Below are positions 32,605-41,569 of a stretch of 47,368 bases of DNA, piece by piece. Position 1 is the first letter of the stretch; every line of letters starts with the position of its first letter. This DNA comes from Paludibacteraceae bacterium (lineage in GTDB: Bacteria; Bacteroidota; Bacteroidia; Bacteroidales; Paludibacteraceae). Location of the stretch: assembly GCA_024399575.1 (NCBI GenBank), contig JAKSNT010000007.1:1-47368 (forward strand), read 5' to 3'. A program made the translations under genes and the position numbers. The notes under the pieces were generated by a model, which was not told the DNA's origin, ran no database searches, and was given only the letters and a program-made list of their open reading frames with translations.

Positions 32605-35439
32605 TTATTTGTTATCAAGGAACTGTGCATTGGATGAAGAATCAGAACGTTTCTCATACTTGACATCCTTGAGAATGTTGGCACTGATGCCTATTGTTAC
32701 GAGGAACGATTTGTAGAGTCCGACAGGCGAGATTGAGGCTGAGAGACGCCAGCAATGGAGGTCGCGGTCAACAGACATTGTCATGGATGTGACCTTCTTG
32801 GCAGTTAGGTCGAAATATGCGTTCATCGAGACATGCCACTTAGGCGTAGGAGTGATGGAAGCATTGAGAGAAAGGTTGTGCGTATATCGCAATTTATAAT
32901 AATAATGTACAGGGTCGAAGTCCTCAGCCCTACGCGACTCCTTATAATTAAACGTATATGAGACGGTCAGCGACCACGGTATATCAAGTTTATCATAGCC
33001 ATCGGCATCTGCATCCATCTTCTTTTTCTTGTCTTTGTCGCTGAATTTATGTTTCTGTTTGCCCGTAACGGGATCTATTTCGACATTTGGATCCTTAGGC
33101 TTGCCTGTAGCAGGGTCGATTTCGACATCTCCCTCTGAATTCGGATCCTTTTCCTCGGCATTCTTGTCCTTATGTTTGAAGGTACTGTTGTTGAAAGTAT
33201 ATGAGAAAGTCGTACCAAAACCTGTAAAATGCATAGGCTCGTGATGTTTCCAGTGCAAATCGTTGGTATGGACTATTGAACCTGACTCAGTCTTCTTCCA
33301 TCTGTAAGGGTCGAACGAGGTACTGAGGTTCAAAGTGAAATATTTCGAAAATTTAAGACGAAGACGAACAGAGAGGTCGTTCCAGTTCATTGAATCTGCA
33401 GCGAAATTATAACCCCATCCAAGACTAAAAAGGTCAATGAGGCTTACTTTCTTGTAGGTGAGTTCAGTGGTGTCCTTGCGGTCGCGGACTTTCATCTCAA
33501 CGTTATTGTCGAGCGAGAACTGCAACGAAGACGATATTCCCTGTCCCGGAACACCGAAGATGTTGCCTGAATATGGAGAATATTTTACGGTCTGGTGGGA
33601 AATTGGAGTACGGGATGTCTGGTCAAGGATGAGTTTCTCGTACGAACGGTACATTCCGAACTTTTCGTCGCCGAAATCAGGATGATAGACAAAAGACACC
33701 TTAGGGGTCATCAGATGGCGTATGCGGTCAACATTATCACCGAAAAGTTTACGAATAGGTGTCCAGAAACCATATATCTTGGTTGAAAGCGAAGCGTTTA
33801 CATTGAAATCGTAGATATTGTAGAAACCGTATGTAGTATCCATTACCTCCTGCTGGGCAGCCATATTCCAGTCTCGGTTGACGGCTGAGAAAGCCCACCG
33901 CCAGTTAGCAGAGGCACCGACATTGAAATTGAGATATTTGAAGAAAGTATAGGCAGCACCGATATTAAAGTTATGTTTCACACCATTCTTCCAGTCGCGA
34001 AGAAAATTGGAATGAAGGAAATCCTTCTCCTTGCAATCTATACGGTTGTTGGCAGTCATGTTGTATGATAGATAAATCTTCTCGTACCAACGTTCCTTTC
34101 CGATAGGCTTCTTGCGCTTGAATGGATATATCTGCGATAGATTGACAGTCAGCGAAGGAAGAGTCAATGAGATGGTAGAATCGGCTGTACGCTGCGAGAG
34201 CGAGGCATTCAGCGATATGCTCCATTTGCTGTCAGGGAAACGCTGGGTATAGTTGATAGACGAACTCGTAATATTCTTGGACTGCTCGACAGGGTCATAG
34301 TAGTTGTTGACGTTGGAACGGTCGTATCCAGAGGTGGTGAAATCGACGTTGGCTGAAAACGACGAGAATTGCGAAGCCTTAGAATCCTGCTGGTGACGCC
34401 ACGAAATCTTGAGATTCTGCGCTTTCGAATAGTCTGGCATGTTCTTTTCGCCTGTGACATCCTCACGATAGGCTATATTGACGTTGCCTGAGAACTTGTA
34501 ACGCAAGGCATAATTGGAATTGAGGGTTACAGCCCAAGTACCTTTGGTATAGAGTTCGCCGACCACCTCAAGGTCCACATAGTCGTTTATTGCCCAGTAA
34601 TAGCCACCATTCTTGAGGAAGAGGCCACGGTCAAGCTCCTCGCCGAACGTAGGCATGATGATACCCGAAGTGTTCTTCTCGGTGAAAGGGAAGAAACCGA
34701 AAGGAATAGCTATAGGGAGAGGCACATCGCCAATGACAAAATAGGCAGGACCAGCAGCAAGGAAAGAGTTAGGTTTCATCTTGGCCTTGGTCAGTTGCAT
34801 GTAAAAATGAGGATGGTCGTGAAGGTCGCATGTCGTAAGTCGTCCACCTCGCATATAGGCAGTACGATCCTCAAGAAGTTTGGTCTCGTCGGAAACCACG
34901 TATGCCTCGTCCTGCTGTGTCACCACGCCACGGACATAGCCACGACGGGTATTGAAATTATAAATCATGAACTTCGACTGGTACTGGTCGTTGCCATCGT
35001 GGAAGACAGGCAACCCGATAGGTTCGCCGACAGAATCGACACCGCCAGTGGCATAAACCGTAGAACTATCCATCTTGATGCAGATATAATCAGCCTCAAG
35101 AGCCATAGTTTTCGGGGTGAGATAATCTACTTTCGAATTATGATACAGGTAGCCAGTACCATTAGCATAGAAAACAATTGAATCTGTCGCAGAATAACGG
35201 ACATCAGCCTCAATACGTGTCTTTGACCCATTTGGTTTCACAGTAGTGACGACAGAATCCGGCTGTACGGAATCCCTTTCAAGCGAATCAACAGGGACAC
35301 GGCTAACAGAAACGACAGTATCAGCAAGTGTTCCGGCAGTATCACCAACAACCGACACAGAGCCAGCTTTCGCCACAGTCGAGCAGCAAAAGCATGCAAC
35401 CAGAGCGCACACTATATGTACTATCAGATTGTTATTCAA
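32605..35439 (-). CDS. lptD: LptD-like LPS assembly outer-membrane protein
   Basis: The 944-residue protein has a signal peptide (MNNNLIVHIVCALVACFCCS). An OstA/LptA-like periplasmic domain follows (YSATDSIVFYANGTGYLYHN; GGRLTTCDLHDHPHFYMQLT), then a large beta-barrel with many aromatic-rich strands that inserts LPS into the outer leaflet. In the last quarter (DNA about 32995-33175) there is a highly charged, low-complexity insertion. It contains two near-identical units, VEIDPATGKPKDPN and VEIDPVTGKQKH, then a Lys/Asp-rich run; it probably forms an exposed loop. The predicted promoter is at 35479-35508. The Bacteroidetes annotation is usually 'putative LptD'. Confidence 0.9.
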   Translation of the reverse strand: MNNNLIVHIVCALVACFCCSTVAKAGSVSVVGDTAGTLADTVVSVSRVPVDSLERDSVQPDSVVTTVKPNGSKTRIEADVRYSATDSIVFYANGTGYLYHNSKVDYLTPKTMALEADYICIKMDSSTVYATGGVDSVGEPIGLPVFHDGNDQYQSKFMIYNFNTRRGYVRGVVTQQDEAYVVSDETKLLEDRTAYMRGGRLTTCDLHDHPHFYMQLTKAKMKPNSFLAAGPAYFVIGDVPLPIAIPFGFFPFTEKNTSGIIMPTFGEELDRGLFLKNGGYYWAINDYVDLEVVGELYTKGTWAVTLNSNYALRYKFSGNVNIAYREDVTGEKNMPDYSKAQNLKISWRHQQDSKASQFSSFSANVDFTTSGYDRSNVNNYYDPVEQSKNITSSSINYTQRFPDSKWSISLNASLSQRTADSTISLTLPSLTVNLSQIYPFKRKKPIGKERWYEKIYLSYNMTANNRIDCKEKDFLHSNFLRDWKNGVKHNFNIGAAYTFFKYLNFNVGASANWRWAFSAVNRDWNMAAQQEVMDTTYGFYNIYDFNVNASLSTKIYGFWTPIRKLFGDNVDRIRHLMTPKVSFVYHPDFGDEKFGMYRSYEKLILDQTSRTPISHQTVKYSPYSGNIFGVPGQGISSSLQFSLDNNVEMKVRDRKDTTELTYKKVSLIDLFSLGWGYNFAADSMNWNDLSVRLRLKFSKYFTLNLSTSFDPYRWKKTESGSIVHTNDLHWKHHEPMHFTGFGTTFSYTFNNSTFKHKDKNAEEKDPNSEGDVEIDPATGKPKDPNVEIDPVTGKQKHKFSDKDKKKKMDADADGYDKLDIPWSLTVSYTFNYKESRRAEDFDPVHYYYKLRYTHNLSLNASITPTPKWHVSMNAYFDLTAKKVTSMTMSVDRDLHCWRLSASISPVGLYKSFLVTIGISANILKDVKYEKRSDSSSNAQFLDNK

Positions 35440-35478
35440 AACAATAGTCCACTTTATCCCATATTACAATACAATCTA

Positions 35479-35508
35479 CAAAATTACAACCTATAATTCA
35501 CAATACAA
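35479..35508 (-). promoter_or_regulatory. Promoter of the lptD operon
   Basis: On the minus strand TTG (35508-35506), 19 bases, then TAATTTTG (35486-35479). The lptD ATG is 40 bases downstream of the -7 box. The opposite amidase promoter lies about 70 bases away. Confidence 0.6.
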
Positions 35509-35578
35509 AATAAATCGGGTACAATATTATTGTGAATACTTTTTTCATAAAAAGAGATGCAAAAACAATTTTTTTGAT

Positions 35579-35586
35579 TACCTTTG
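35579..35586 (+). promoter_or_regulatory. -7 box of the amidase-MCE unit
   Basis: TACCTTTG is a perfect TAnnTTTG match. The -33 side is A/T-rich with no clear TTG. Transcription should start near 35594, too close to the ATG at 35601, which supports the second in-frame ATG at 35616. Confidence 0.6.
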
Positions 35587-35615
35587 CAAGTTGAAAGATT
35601 ATGCATAATTTAAAT

Positions 35616-36755
35616 ATGAGGAAAATAGTAGCGGCAATAATAATGATTGCCATGGTCACAGTTGTTGGAGCAAAAGATTTCGTAGTAGTCATTGATGCAG
35701 GTCATGGAGGAAACGACCCTGGAGCAGTAGGAAACAAAGTGCTCGAAAAGGACGTAAACCTCGGAGTGGCATTAGCATTAGGAAAACTCATCGACGATAA
35801 TTTCGATGACGTGAATGTGGTTTATACACGAACCACAGATGTGTTCGTAACACTGCAGGGACGTCCTGCCATTGCCAACAAGGCAAACGGTGACCTGTTC
35901 ATTTCCATACACACCAACGCCTGTGAATCGAAAGCTGCTTTCGGGACAGAGACCTTTACGCTCGGTCTTGCTAAGACGAACGCCAATTTCGATGTAGCAA
36001 AGCGCGAGAACTCGGTGATGTTGCTCGAAAACGACAAAGAGGTATATAAGGGATTCGACCCCACTTCGCCAGACTCATATATAATGTTTGAGGTTATGCA
36101 GAGCACGTACGTGGACCAGTCAATCATGATGGCAGACTTAGTCGAGAAAGAATTCACCTCTATGAAAAGATACGACAGAGGCGTGAGACAGGCAGGATTT
36201 TGGGTCTTGCATCAGGTAAAGATGCCAAGTATTCTCATAGAGGTAGGATTCGTGACAAACCCTACGGAAGAGACATACATCGGCAACAAAGACAACCAGA
36301 AAGCATTGGCTAACGGAATATATCGTGCATTTGTCAAATACAAACATGAATACGACAAGCGAATGAAAAAGGAAGAGGCTGCAAAGAAAGAAGAAGTAAA
36401 GAAAGAAGAACCCGCAAAAAAGGAAGAACCCGCAAAAAAAGAAGTAAAGGAGGAGGAACCTGTGAAGAAAGAGGAACCTGTGAAGAAAGAAGAGCCAGCA
36501 AAGACGGAAGAAACAATATACTGCGTGCAGTGCTTCGCCATAGGCAATAAACTGGACGACAATGACCAACACGTGAAAAATATTAAGAAATTCGGCACCT
36601 ACAAATGTGCAAAAGATGGAAAATACTATAAATACTACTGCGGAAACTGCAAGACCTACGAAGAGGCCAAGGCACTCCTCAAGCAGGTACAGACAGTATA
36701 TAAAGACGCATTCCTCGTAATGTTCACTAACGATAATAGAAAACCATTAAAATGA
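35616..36755 (+). CDS. N-acetylmuramoyl-L-alanine amidase with SPOR domain
   Basis: The 379-residue exported enzyme cuts the bond between MurNAc and the stem peptide in peptidoglycan. It has a signal peptide (MRKIVAAIIMIAMVTVVGA) and an Amidase_3 domain with zinc ligands in VVIDAGHGGNDPGA, an EKDVNL Glu, LFISIHTNA and the late ILIEVGFVTNP Glu. A linker made of repeated charged units (KKEEPAKKEEPA; KEEEPVKKEEPV; DNA 36361-36516) follows. The end resembles a SPOR domain (YCVQCFAIGNKLDD; YYKYYCGNCKTYEEAKALLK) that would bind septal glycan. It is co-directional with the MCE gene 7 bases downstream. Confidence 0.93.
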   Translation: MRKIVAAIIMIAMVTVVGAKDFVVVIDAGHGGNDPGAVGNKVLEKDVNLGVALALGKLIDDNFDDVNVVYTRTTDVFVTLQGRPAIANKANGDLFISIHTNACESKAAFGTETFTLGLAKTNANFDVAKRENSVMLLENDKEVYKGFDPTSPDSYIMFEVMQSTYVDQSIMMADLVEKEFTSMKRYDRGVRQAGFWVLHQVKMPSILIEVGFVTNPTEETYIGNKDNQKALANGIYRAFVKYKHEYDKRMKKEEAAKKEEVKKEEPAKKEEPAKKEVKEEEPVKKEEPVKKEEPAKTEETIYCVQCFAIGNKLDDNDQHVKNIKKFGTYKCAKDGKYYKYYCGNCKTYEEAKALLKQVQTVYKDAFLVMFTNDNRKPLK

Positions 36756-36762
36756 CATAGAC

Positions 36763-37662
36763 ATGAAACACAACAAAGAACTTAAAATAGGCATAGCATT
36801 CGTTGTAGCACTCGCATTGTTCGTATATGGCATAAATTTCCTAAAAGGAATCAACCTGTTCTCGCCAACCAACACCTACTACCTCGTATATGACAATCTT
36901 GACGGACTGGTAGTATCGAACGGTGTATATATTAAAGGCTACAAAGTCGGACAGGTCAAAGACATCAAATACGACTTCAAGAAACAGCATCCGTTCTTGG
37001 TCGAGATAATCATCAACGATGACATTGAGTTGCCAGCCGGAAGCATGGCAAACCTTTACGATGCAAGCCTGCTCGGAGGAAAGGGAATAAACCTCATATT
37101 AGGCACTGAGAGCAGACATTACACGTCAGGAGACACATTGCCGACCGACATCGAGAAAGGACTCGTAGGAGCCCTCGCTGAGGTCGTCCCATCATTGCAG
37201 ACAACTATCGGACATGTCGATTCAGCAATAGTATCAGTCAACATGCTGCTTAATTCAGACGAAATAGCACATAGCCTTGAAAATATAGAGGCTGTCACTA
37301 GCGACCTAAAAAGCACGTCAAAGAGACTTGACTACATGATGAATGTCGAGATACCACCAGTCATCAGCAAAGCCGACAAGACACTCGCCAACATCAACAA
37401 CATTTCCGAACAACTCAACGAGGCAGACTATAAACGCATCATGCTCGGAATAGATACTGCCATCCAAAACGTACAGGAAATTGCAGGCAAATTCAACTCG
37501 TCTGAAGGCACTATCGGACAATTATTGACAAATCACTCGCTTTATGACAGTATAAACACCACGATTGGGAGTGTCAACGCACTGGTCGTAGATTTAAAAG
37601 CAAACCCTAAGAAATACGTACATTTCTCGCTGTTCGGAGGGTCAGAAAAAAAGAAAAAGTAA
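36763..37662 (+). CDS. MlaD/MCE-domain lipid transport protein
   Basis: The 299-residue protein has one N-terminal membrane helix (IGIAFVVALALFVYGINFLK), then an MCE domain (YYLVYDNLDGLVVSNGVYIK; GYKVGQVKDIKYD; LPAGSMANLYDASLLGGKGI). A long helical tail with coiled-coil tendency follows (DLKSTSKRLDYMMNVEIPPV). MlaD-type proteins form hexameric rings that ferry phospholipids between the membranes. No Mla ATPase or permease gene follows, so its partners must be encoded elsewhere. It is followed by a 271-base gap before dnaA. Confidence 0.93.
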   Translation: MKHNKELKIGIAFVVALALFVYGINFLKGINLFSPTNTYYLVYDNLDGLVVSNGVYIKGYKVGQVKDIKYDFKKQHPFLVEIIINDDIELPAGSMANLYDASLLGGKGINLILGTESRHYTSGDTLPTDIEKGLVGALAEVVPSLQTTIGHVDSAIVSVNMLLNSDEIAHSLENIEAVTSDLKSTSKRLDYMMNVEIPPVISKADKTLANINNISEQLNEADYKRIMLGIDTAIQNVQEIAGKFNSSEGTIGQLLTNHSLYDSINTTIGSVNALVVDLKANPKKYVHFSLFGGSEKKKK

Positions 37663-37854
37663 CGTTGCGACCGAATCTCAATTGATAAAAAAGAGTAAAA
37701 AATATAGTTGTTGATTTTCAAAAAATTTGAAGGAACAAGACTGCAAAAACAGATAAAATATAATTATAAATCAGATGATTATCAAAAAATAGCATAAAGA
37801 ATAGACAATTAAGGATAGATAGAAATAAACAGCATTTGAAAATAAGCATATTAT

Positions 37855-37896
37855 AAATTTCGCAACAAAAAACCAAGGTTTTCTGTTGCGAAATTT
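37855..37896. promoter_or_regulatory. 42-base near-perfect palindrome over the dnaA promoter
   Basis: Arms 37855-37874 and 37877-37896 are reverse complements in 19 of 20 positions with a 2-base centre; each arm contains CGCAAC or GTTGCG next to AAATTT. It covers the place where the -33 element should be and ends 6 bases before the -7 box, so it precedes the start of transcription. It is either an operator for dnaA or a terminator hairpin for read-through from the MCE gene. No TTATNCACA DnaA box is seen nearby. Confidence 0.7.
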
Positions 37897-37902
37897 TGTT
37901 CG

Positions 37903-37910
37903 TACCTTTG
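37903..37910 (+). promoter_or_regulatory. -7 box of dnaA
   Basis: TACCTTTG is a perfect match to the Bacteroidetes -7 element. The mRNA should start near 37917, which places the in-frame ATG at 37886 outside the transcript and favours the GTG at 37934 as start. Confidence 0.7.
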
Positions 37911-37933
37911 CAGTCGCAAAACAGAAGAAAAAA

Positions 37934-39340
37934 GTGGAAAGACATCAGCAACTTTGGAACGAATGTCTGTCAATAATAAAAGACAACATCAGCGAGGATC
38001 ATTACAAGACATGGTTCATGCCAATCGTACCTATAAAGTTCGACGGGAAGGATTTACTGCTGCAGGTGCCATCTCAGTTTTTCTATGAATATATAGAAGA
38101 ATGTTTCGCTGACCTCATACGAAAATCAATCGAGAAAGTCATAGGTCCGAACATCAGGTTGCTCTACAAGATAACCATTGTCAGAAACCGCCATGACAAC
38201 GGAGGCGATATAACAATGCCTACTACAGTCGGGAAAACAATAGAAAACACACCACAGGGATTTGCCCTGACCGAGGCTACGAAAAATTCTGCTGAGGATC
38301 TCACTGACTTCGATTGCCACCTCAACCCTAAATACACATTCGACAACTTCATACAAGGCGACAGCAACAAGCTCGCACGTTGTGCAGGACTCAACATAGC
38401 AGCACATCCAGGCGAATCTGTATTCAATCCGATATTCATCTATGGAGCACCTGCCGTAGGCAAGACGCATCTGGCAAATGCCATAGGAATAGCGATAAAA
38501 CAGAGATACGCACGCAAACGCGTAATATACGTGTCGGCACACCTATTCCAGATACAATTCCAGGATGCGAGAGTCAACAATAAGATAAACGACTTCATCA
38601 ACTTCTACCAAAGTGTAGATGTACTGATATTGGATGACATACAGGAATTCATAGGCAAGCCTGGGACTCAGAACACATTCTTCCATATACTCAACCACCT
38701 TTTACTGATTGGTAAACAGATAATCATCTGCTGCGACAAGAAACCAGGTGAACTCGAAGGAATGGAAGAGAGACTCGTCACCCGTTTCAAGATGGGACTG
38801 TCAGTAGAAATAGAAAGGCCAAACTATGAACTCAGGAAAGACATCCTGAACCACAAAATATGCATTGATGGACTCAGCATAGATGAGGAAGTTGTCAACT
38901 ATGTGGCACGTAACGTCACAACCAACGTCAGGGAACTTGAAGGCACACTGGCATCTATACTGGCACACTCGACTTTCCTCAATGCCGACATTAATGTCGA
39001 ATTGGCTGAGAAGATAATAGGCAAGACCGCAGAATCAAAGCCAATGGACTCTGAGACTCAAATAGAAAGGCTATACGACATCATCGGTCATGCCTACGGT
39101 TTCACGAAAGAAGACATCTGTTCGAGACGCAGCAACCGCAAGCTATCAGAAGCAAGACAGGTAATTATGTATCTCGCCAATTCTACGACGAACATATCGA
39201 TGACCAAAATAGGCAGCCTCATAGGCAACAGAGACCATACCACCGTCATCTACGCATGCAAATGCATTAAAAACCAAATGGATGTCAATCCTACATTCTG
39301 CGAAACAGTGAGAAAGTTCGAAAGACAAATCAGTGAATGA
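37934..39340 (+). CDS. dnaA: Chromosomal replication initiator DnaA
   Basis: DnaA binds origin boxes and opens the origin. From the GTG at 37934 the product is 468 residues: domain I (LWNECLSIIKDNISEDHYKT), a short linker, the AAA+ domain with Walker A GAPAVGKTHL (about residue 170), Walker B VLILDDIQEF (about 229) and sensor motifs, and domain IV with the box-binding helix-turn-helix (IGNRDHTTVIYACK). I prefer the GTG start, because an upstream in-frame ATG at 37886 lies inside the palindrome and promoter and adds 16 residues absent from relatives. A purine-rich stretch precedes the GTG. A strong terminator follows at 39366. Confidence 0.95.
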   Translation: MERHQQLWNECLSIIKDNISEDHYKTWFMPIVPIKFDGKDLLLQVPSQFFYEYIEECFADLIRKSIEKVIGPNIRLLYKITIVRNRHDNGGDITMPTTVGKTIENTPQGFALTEATKNSAEDLTDFDCHLNPKYTFDNFIQGDSNKLARCAGLNIAAHPGESVFNPIFIYGAPAVGKTHLANAIGIAIKQRYARKRVIYVSAHLFQIQFQDARVNNKINDFINFYQSVDVLILDDIQEFIGKPGTQNTFFHILNHLLLIGKQIIICCDKKPGELEGMEERLVTRFKMGLSVEIERPNYELRKDILNHKICIDGLSIDEEVVNYVARNVTTNVRELEGTLASILAHSTFLNADINVELAEKIIGKTAESKPMDSETQIERLYDIIGHAYGFTKEDICSRRSNRKLSEARQVIMYLANSTTNISMTKIGSLIGNRDHTTVIYACKCIKNQMDVNPTFCETVRKFERQISE

Positions 39341-39365
39341 ATTTTTTAATTGATACTATTATCCG

Positions 39366-39407
39366 TCTGCACATATTCAAGAAATTGAGTGTGTGCAGAT
39401 TTTTTTT
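39366..39407 (+). terminator. Rho-independent terminator of dnaA
   Basis: TCTGCACA at 39366-39373 pairs with TGTGCAGA at 39392-39399, with a few more imperfect inner pairs, followed by eight T at 39400-39407. It lies 25 bases after the dnaA stop and is a textbook terminator. Confidence 0.9.
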
Positions 39408-39439
39408 CAAAAAAGTCATTCCATATCAAATATTTATTG

Positions 39440-39447
39440 TAAATTTG
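39440..39447 (+). promoter_or_regulatory. -7 box of the pRiA4b-like/miaA run
   Basis: TAAATTTG fits TAnnTTTG, 24 bases before the ATG at 39472 and just past the dnaA terminator. No clear -33 TTG is present. Confidence 0.5.
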
Positions 39448-39471
39448 CAAGATTAAAATATAGGTGATATT

Positions 39472-40017
39472 ATGATATATAGAATCGGACTACTGTCGAA
39501 CGAAGTTGATGACTTCAAGATGGAAATAGAAGCTGAGGCAACAACTACATTTAAGGAATTAAATGACTTAATTATCAACAAACTAAAGTATTCTACCAAT
39601 GAAATGACATCATTCTTCAGTTGCGACGACGAATGGGAGCGTTATCAGGAAATAACGCTTATCGAGATGGATAGCAGTTCGGACGTGGACACGTATGTCA
39701 TGGAAAATACGACTCTCGAAGAGTTCATGCAGGACGAAGGTGACCGTATGCTCTTCATTTTCGACACACTCAACGACAGAGGATTATATATGTCGTTACG
39801 TGAAATAAAAAGCGGCACGCTGAAAAAAGCCAAATGCACAAAACTCACCGGCAGAATACCAAAACAGGTAAAGATGGAAGACCTTTTCACCTTGGACAAC
39901 AAGAAAGGCGGCAGAAGCATTCTCGACGACGACATGTACGGTGAAGATGGCTACAACGATGACGAGCTCGACATGGAAGGGTTTTCGGAGGTTGACATGA
40001 GCGAGATTGACATCTGA
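39472..40017 (+). CDS. Plasmid pRiA4b ORF-3-like protein
   Basis: The 181-residue protein resembles the pRiA4b ORF-3 family (also labelled IS1096 passenger TnpR-like). An N-terminal alpha/beta region follows the family style (FKELNDLIINKLKYSTNEMT; SFFSCDDEWERYQEITL; DEGDRMLFIFDTLNDRGLYM). A strongly acidic tail (DDDMYGEDGYNDDELDMEGF) ends it. Despite the family name there is no sign of a mobile element here; in Bacteroidales such a gene often precedes miaA. The function is unknown. It is 3 bases ahead of miaA, so the two are co-transcribed. Confidence 0.8.
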   Translation: MIYRIGLLSNEVDDFKMEIEAEATTTFKELNDLIINKLKYSTNEMTSFFSCDDEWERYQEITLIEMDSSSDVDTYVMENTTLEEFMQDEGDRMLFIFDTLNDRGLYMSLREIKSGTLKKAKCTKLTGRIPKQVKMEDLFTLDNKKGGRSILDDDMYGEDGYNDDELDMEGFSEVDMSEIDI

Positions 40018-40020
40018 CAA

Positions 40021-40878
40021 ATGGTGGGAATACTACACGTCATATTGGGTCCTACAGGAGCTGGCAAAAGCGAATACGCCATGACTCTTGCCCGAAAATT
40101 TGGATGCGGGATTATATCAGCCGACTCAAGACAGATATACAGAGAGATACCAATAGGGACAGCAGCACCGACCAAGGAAATGATGCAGGAAATCAAGCAT
40201 TGGTTCGTCGGGACGAAAAGCATCAGTGAACACTACAGCGCAGGACAGTTCGAGATAGACGCACTGTTAGTAATCGAAAACGAGATAAAAGAACATGGGC
40301 ATGCAGTGATGTGCGGAGGCTCAATGATGTACATCGACGCAATATGCAACGGAATAGATGCAATTCCCGACATAAGCGACGACATCAGGGAACATGTCAG
40401 CGAGATGTTCCGCAATGAGGGACTTGATGCCATGAAAAAACGTCTGAAGACGCTTGATCCGGAATACTACGGAATTGTCGATCTCAGGAACTGGAAAAGA
40501 GTGGTCCATGCCGTTGAAATATGCGAACAGACAGGCGGAACGTTCACAGAACTGAGAAAGGGGAGAAAGAGGGAAAGGGACTTCGAGATAGAAAAGACAG
40601 GAATATACCGCGAACGTGAGGACCTGTACGAACGGATAAACCGTAGAGTCATTGAGATGATGGATCAAGGTCTTGAACAAGAGGCAAGGACAGTCTATCC
40701 ACTAAAAGAGCTGAACGCACTGAACACAGTGGGATACAAAGAGATGTTCGGCTATTTCGAAGGACAATACGATCTCGACGAGGCTATACGTCTCGTGCAA
40801 CGCAACACGAGACACTACGCAAGGAAACAGATGACATGGTTCCGACGCGACAACACCATAGATTGGAAAACACTATGA
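40021..40878 (+). CDS. miaA: tRNA dimethylallyltransferase
   Basis: The 285-residue enzyme adds a dimethylallyl group to A37 of tRNAs that read codons starting with U. The P-loop is GPTGAGKS (residues 10-17), followed by ISADSRQIYREIPIGTAAPT (catalytic Asp and Thr region), VMCGGSMMYIDAICNGI and the C-terminal RNTRHYARKQMTWFRRD. It is near the short end of the family (about 300 residues), and the insert after the P-loop domain is small. Its stop overlaps the LysE-family start (ATGA). Confidence 0.95.
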   Translation: MVGILHVILGPTGAGKSEYAMTLARKFGCGIISADSRQIYREIPIGTAAPTKEMMQEIKHWFVGTKSISEHYSAGQFEIDALLVIENEIKEHGHAVMCGGSMMYIDAICNGIDAIPDISDDIREHVSEMFRNEGLDAMKKRLKTLDPEYYGIVDLRNWKRVVHAVEICEQTGGTFTELRKGRKRERDFEIEKTGIYREREDLYERINRRVIEMMDQGLEQEARTVYPLKELNALNTVGYKEMFGYFEGQYDLDEAIRLVQRNTRHYARKQMTWFRRDNTIDWKTL

Positions 40879-41555
40879 TAGGAACATTTATACAGGAAAT
40901 ACTGAAAGGATTATTCGTAGGGGTATGCGTTTCGGCACCTGTCGGACCATTGGGTGTACTCACCATACAGAGGACCATCAGCAAGGGCAAATGGCATGGT
41001 GTCGTCACAGGTCTCGGTGCAACCACATCCGACATAATTTATGCCATACTGGTAGGATTGGGAATGAACTTCATCATTGATTTCATCGATGCGCACCAGT
41101 ATCTAATCCAGATAATAGGCTCGGTGGTAATAGCAATATTCGGAATAATAATATTCAGGTCAAAATCCAAGCCTAAAGCAGAGGAATCGTTCAACAGAAG
41201 ACGTGCTGACATTGAGCAGTCGCCGGCACTGAAAAACGTCAGGAAAGACTCATACTGGCGGGATTATCTGACTGCTTTCGGACTGTGTTTCAGCAATCCG
41301 CTGATTATTTTCCTTTTCATCGGACTGTTTGCGCAGTTCCACCTGTTTGCGATTGACAATGTAATAGTTGATATTGCAACAGTGATAAGCATCATAATAG
41401 GGGCATTTTTATGGTGGATGACACTGACCTGGATAGTTGGGACGTTCGCCAAATCATTCAACGAGAAGGGACTGAAGAAAGTGAATCATATCACAGGCGC
41501 TATATTGGTAATAGCAGCATGTGTGGCTATCGCTCAGGCGATAATGAATTTGTAA
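40875..41555 (+). CDS. LysE/RhtB-family exporter
   Basis: The 226-residue inner-membrane protein has six predicted helices and the family start GLFVGVCVSAPVGPLGVLTI, then ISKGKWHGVVTGLGATTSD. Members export amino acids or related small molecules; the substrate is not shown. A hydrophilic loop after helix 3 (RSKSKPKAEESFNRRRADIE) is typical. The start at 40875 overlaps the miaA stop; a longer frame from 40836 runs inside miaA. nadE follows 14 bases later. Confidence 0.88.
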   Translation: MIGTFIQEILKGLFVGVCVSAPVGPLGVLTIQRTISKGKWHGVVTGLGATTSDIIYAILVGLGMNFIIDFIDAHQYLIQIIGSVVIAIFGIIIFRSKSKPKAEESFNRRRADIEQSPALKNVRKDSYWRDYLTAFGLCFSNPLIIFLFIGLFAQFHLFAIDNVIVDIATVISIIIGAFLWWMTLTWIVGTFAKSFNEKGLKKVNHITGAILVIAACVAIAQAIMNL

Positions 41556-41569
41556 AAGATTATTAGGTT

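Noticed and set aside
37663..37933. Gap before dnaA considered as oriC
   Set aside because: AT-rich, but no TTATNCACA-type DnaA box on either strand by eye and no box cluster; only the promoter palindrome stands out.
39472..40017. pRiA4b ORF-3/IS1096-like name taken as evidence for a mobile element
   Set aside because: No transposase, terminal repeats or target duplications flank the gene; it sits in a core run with miaA.
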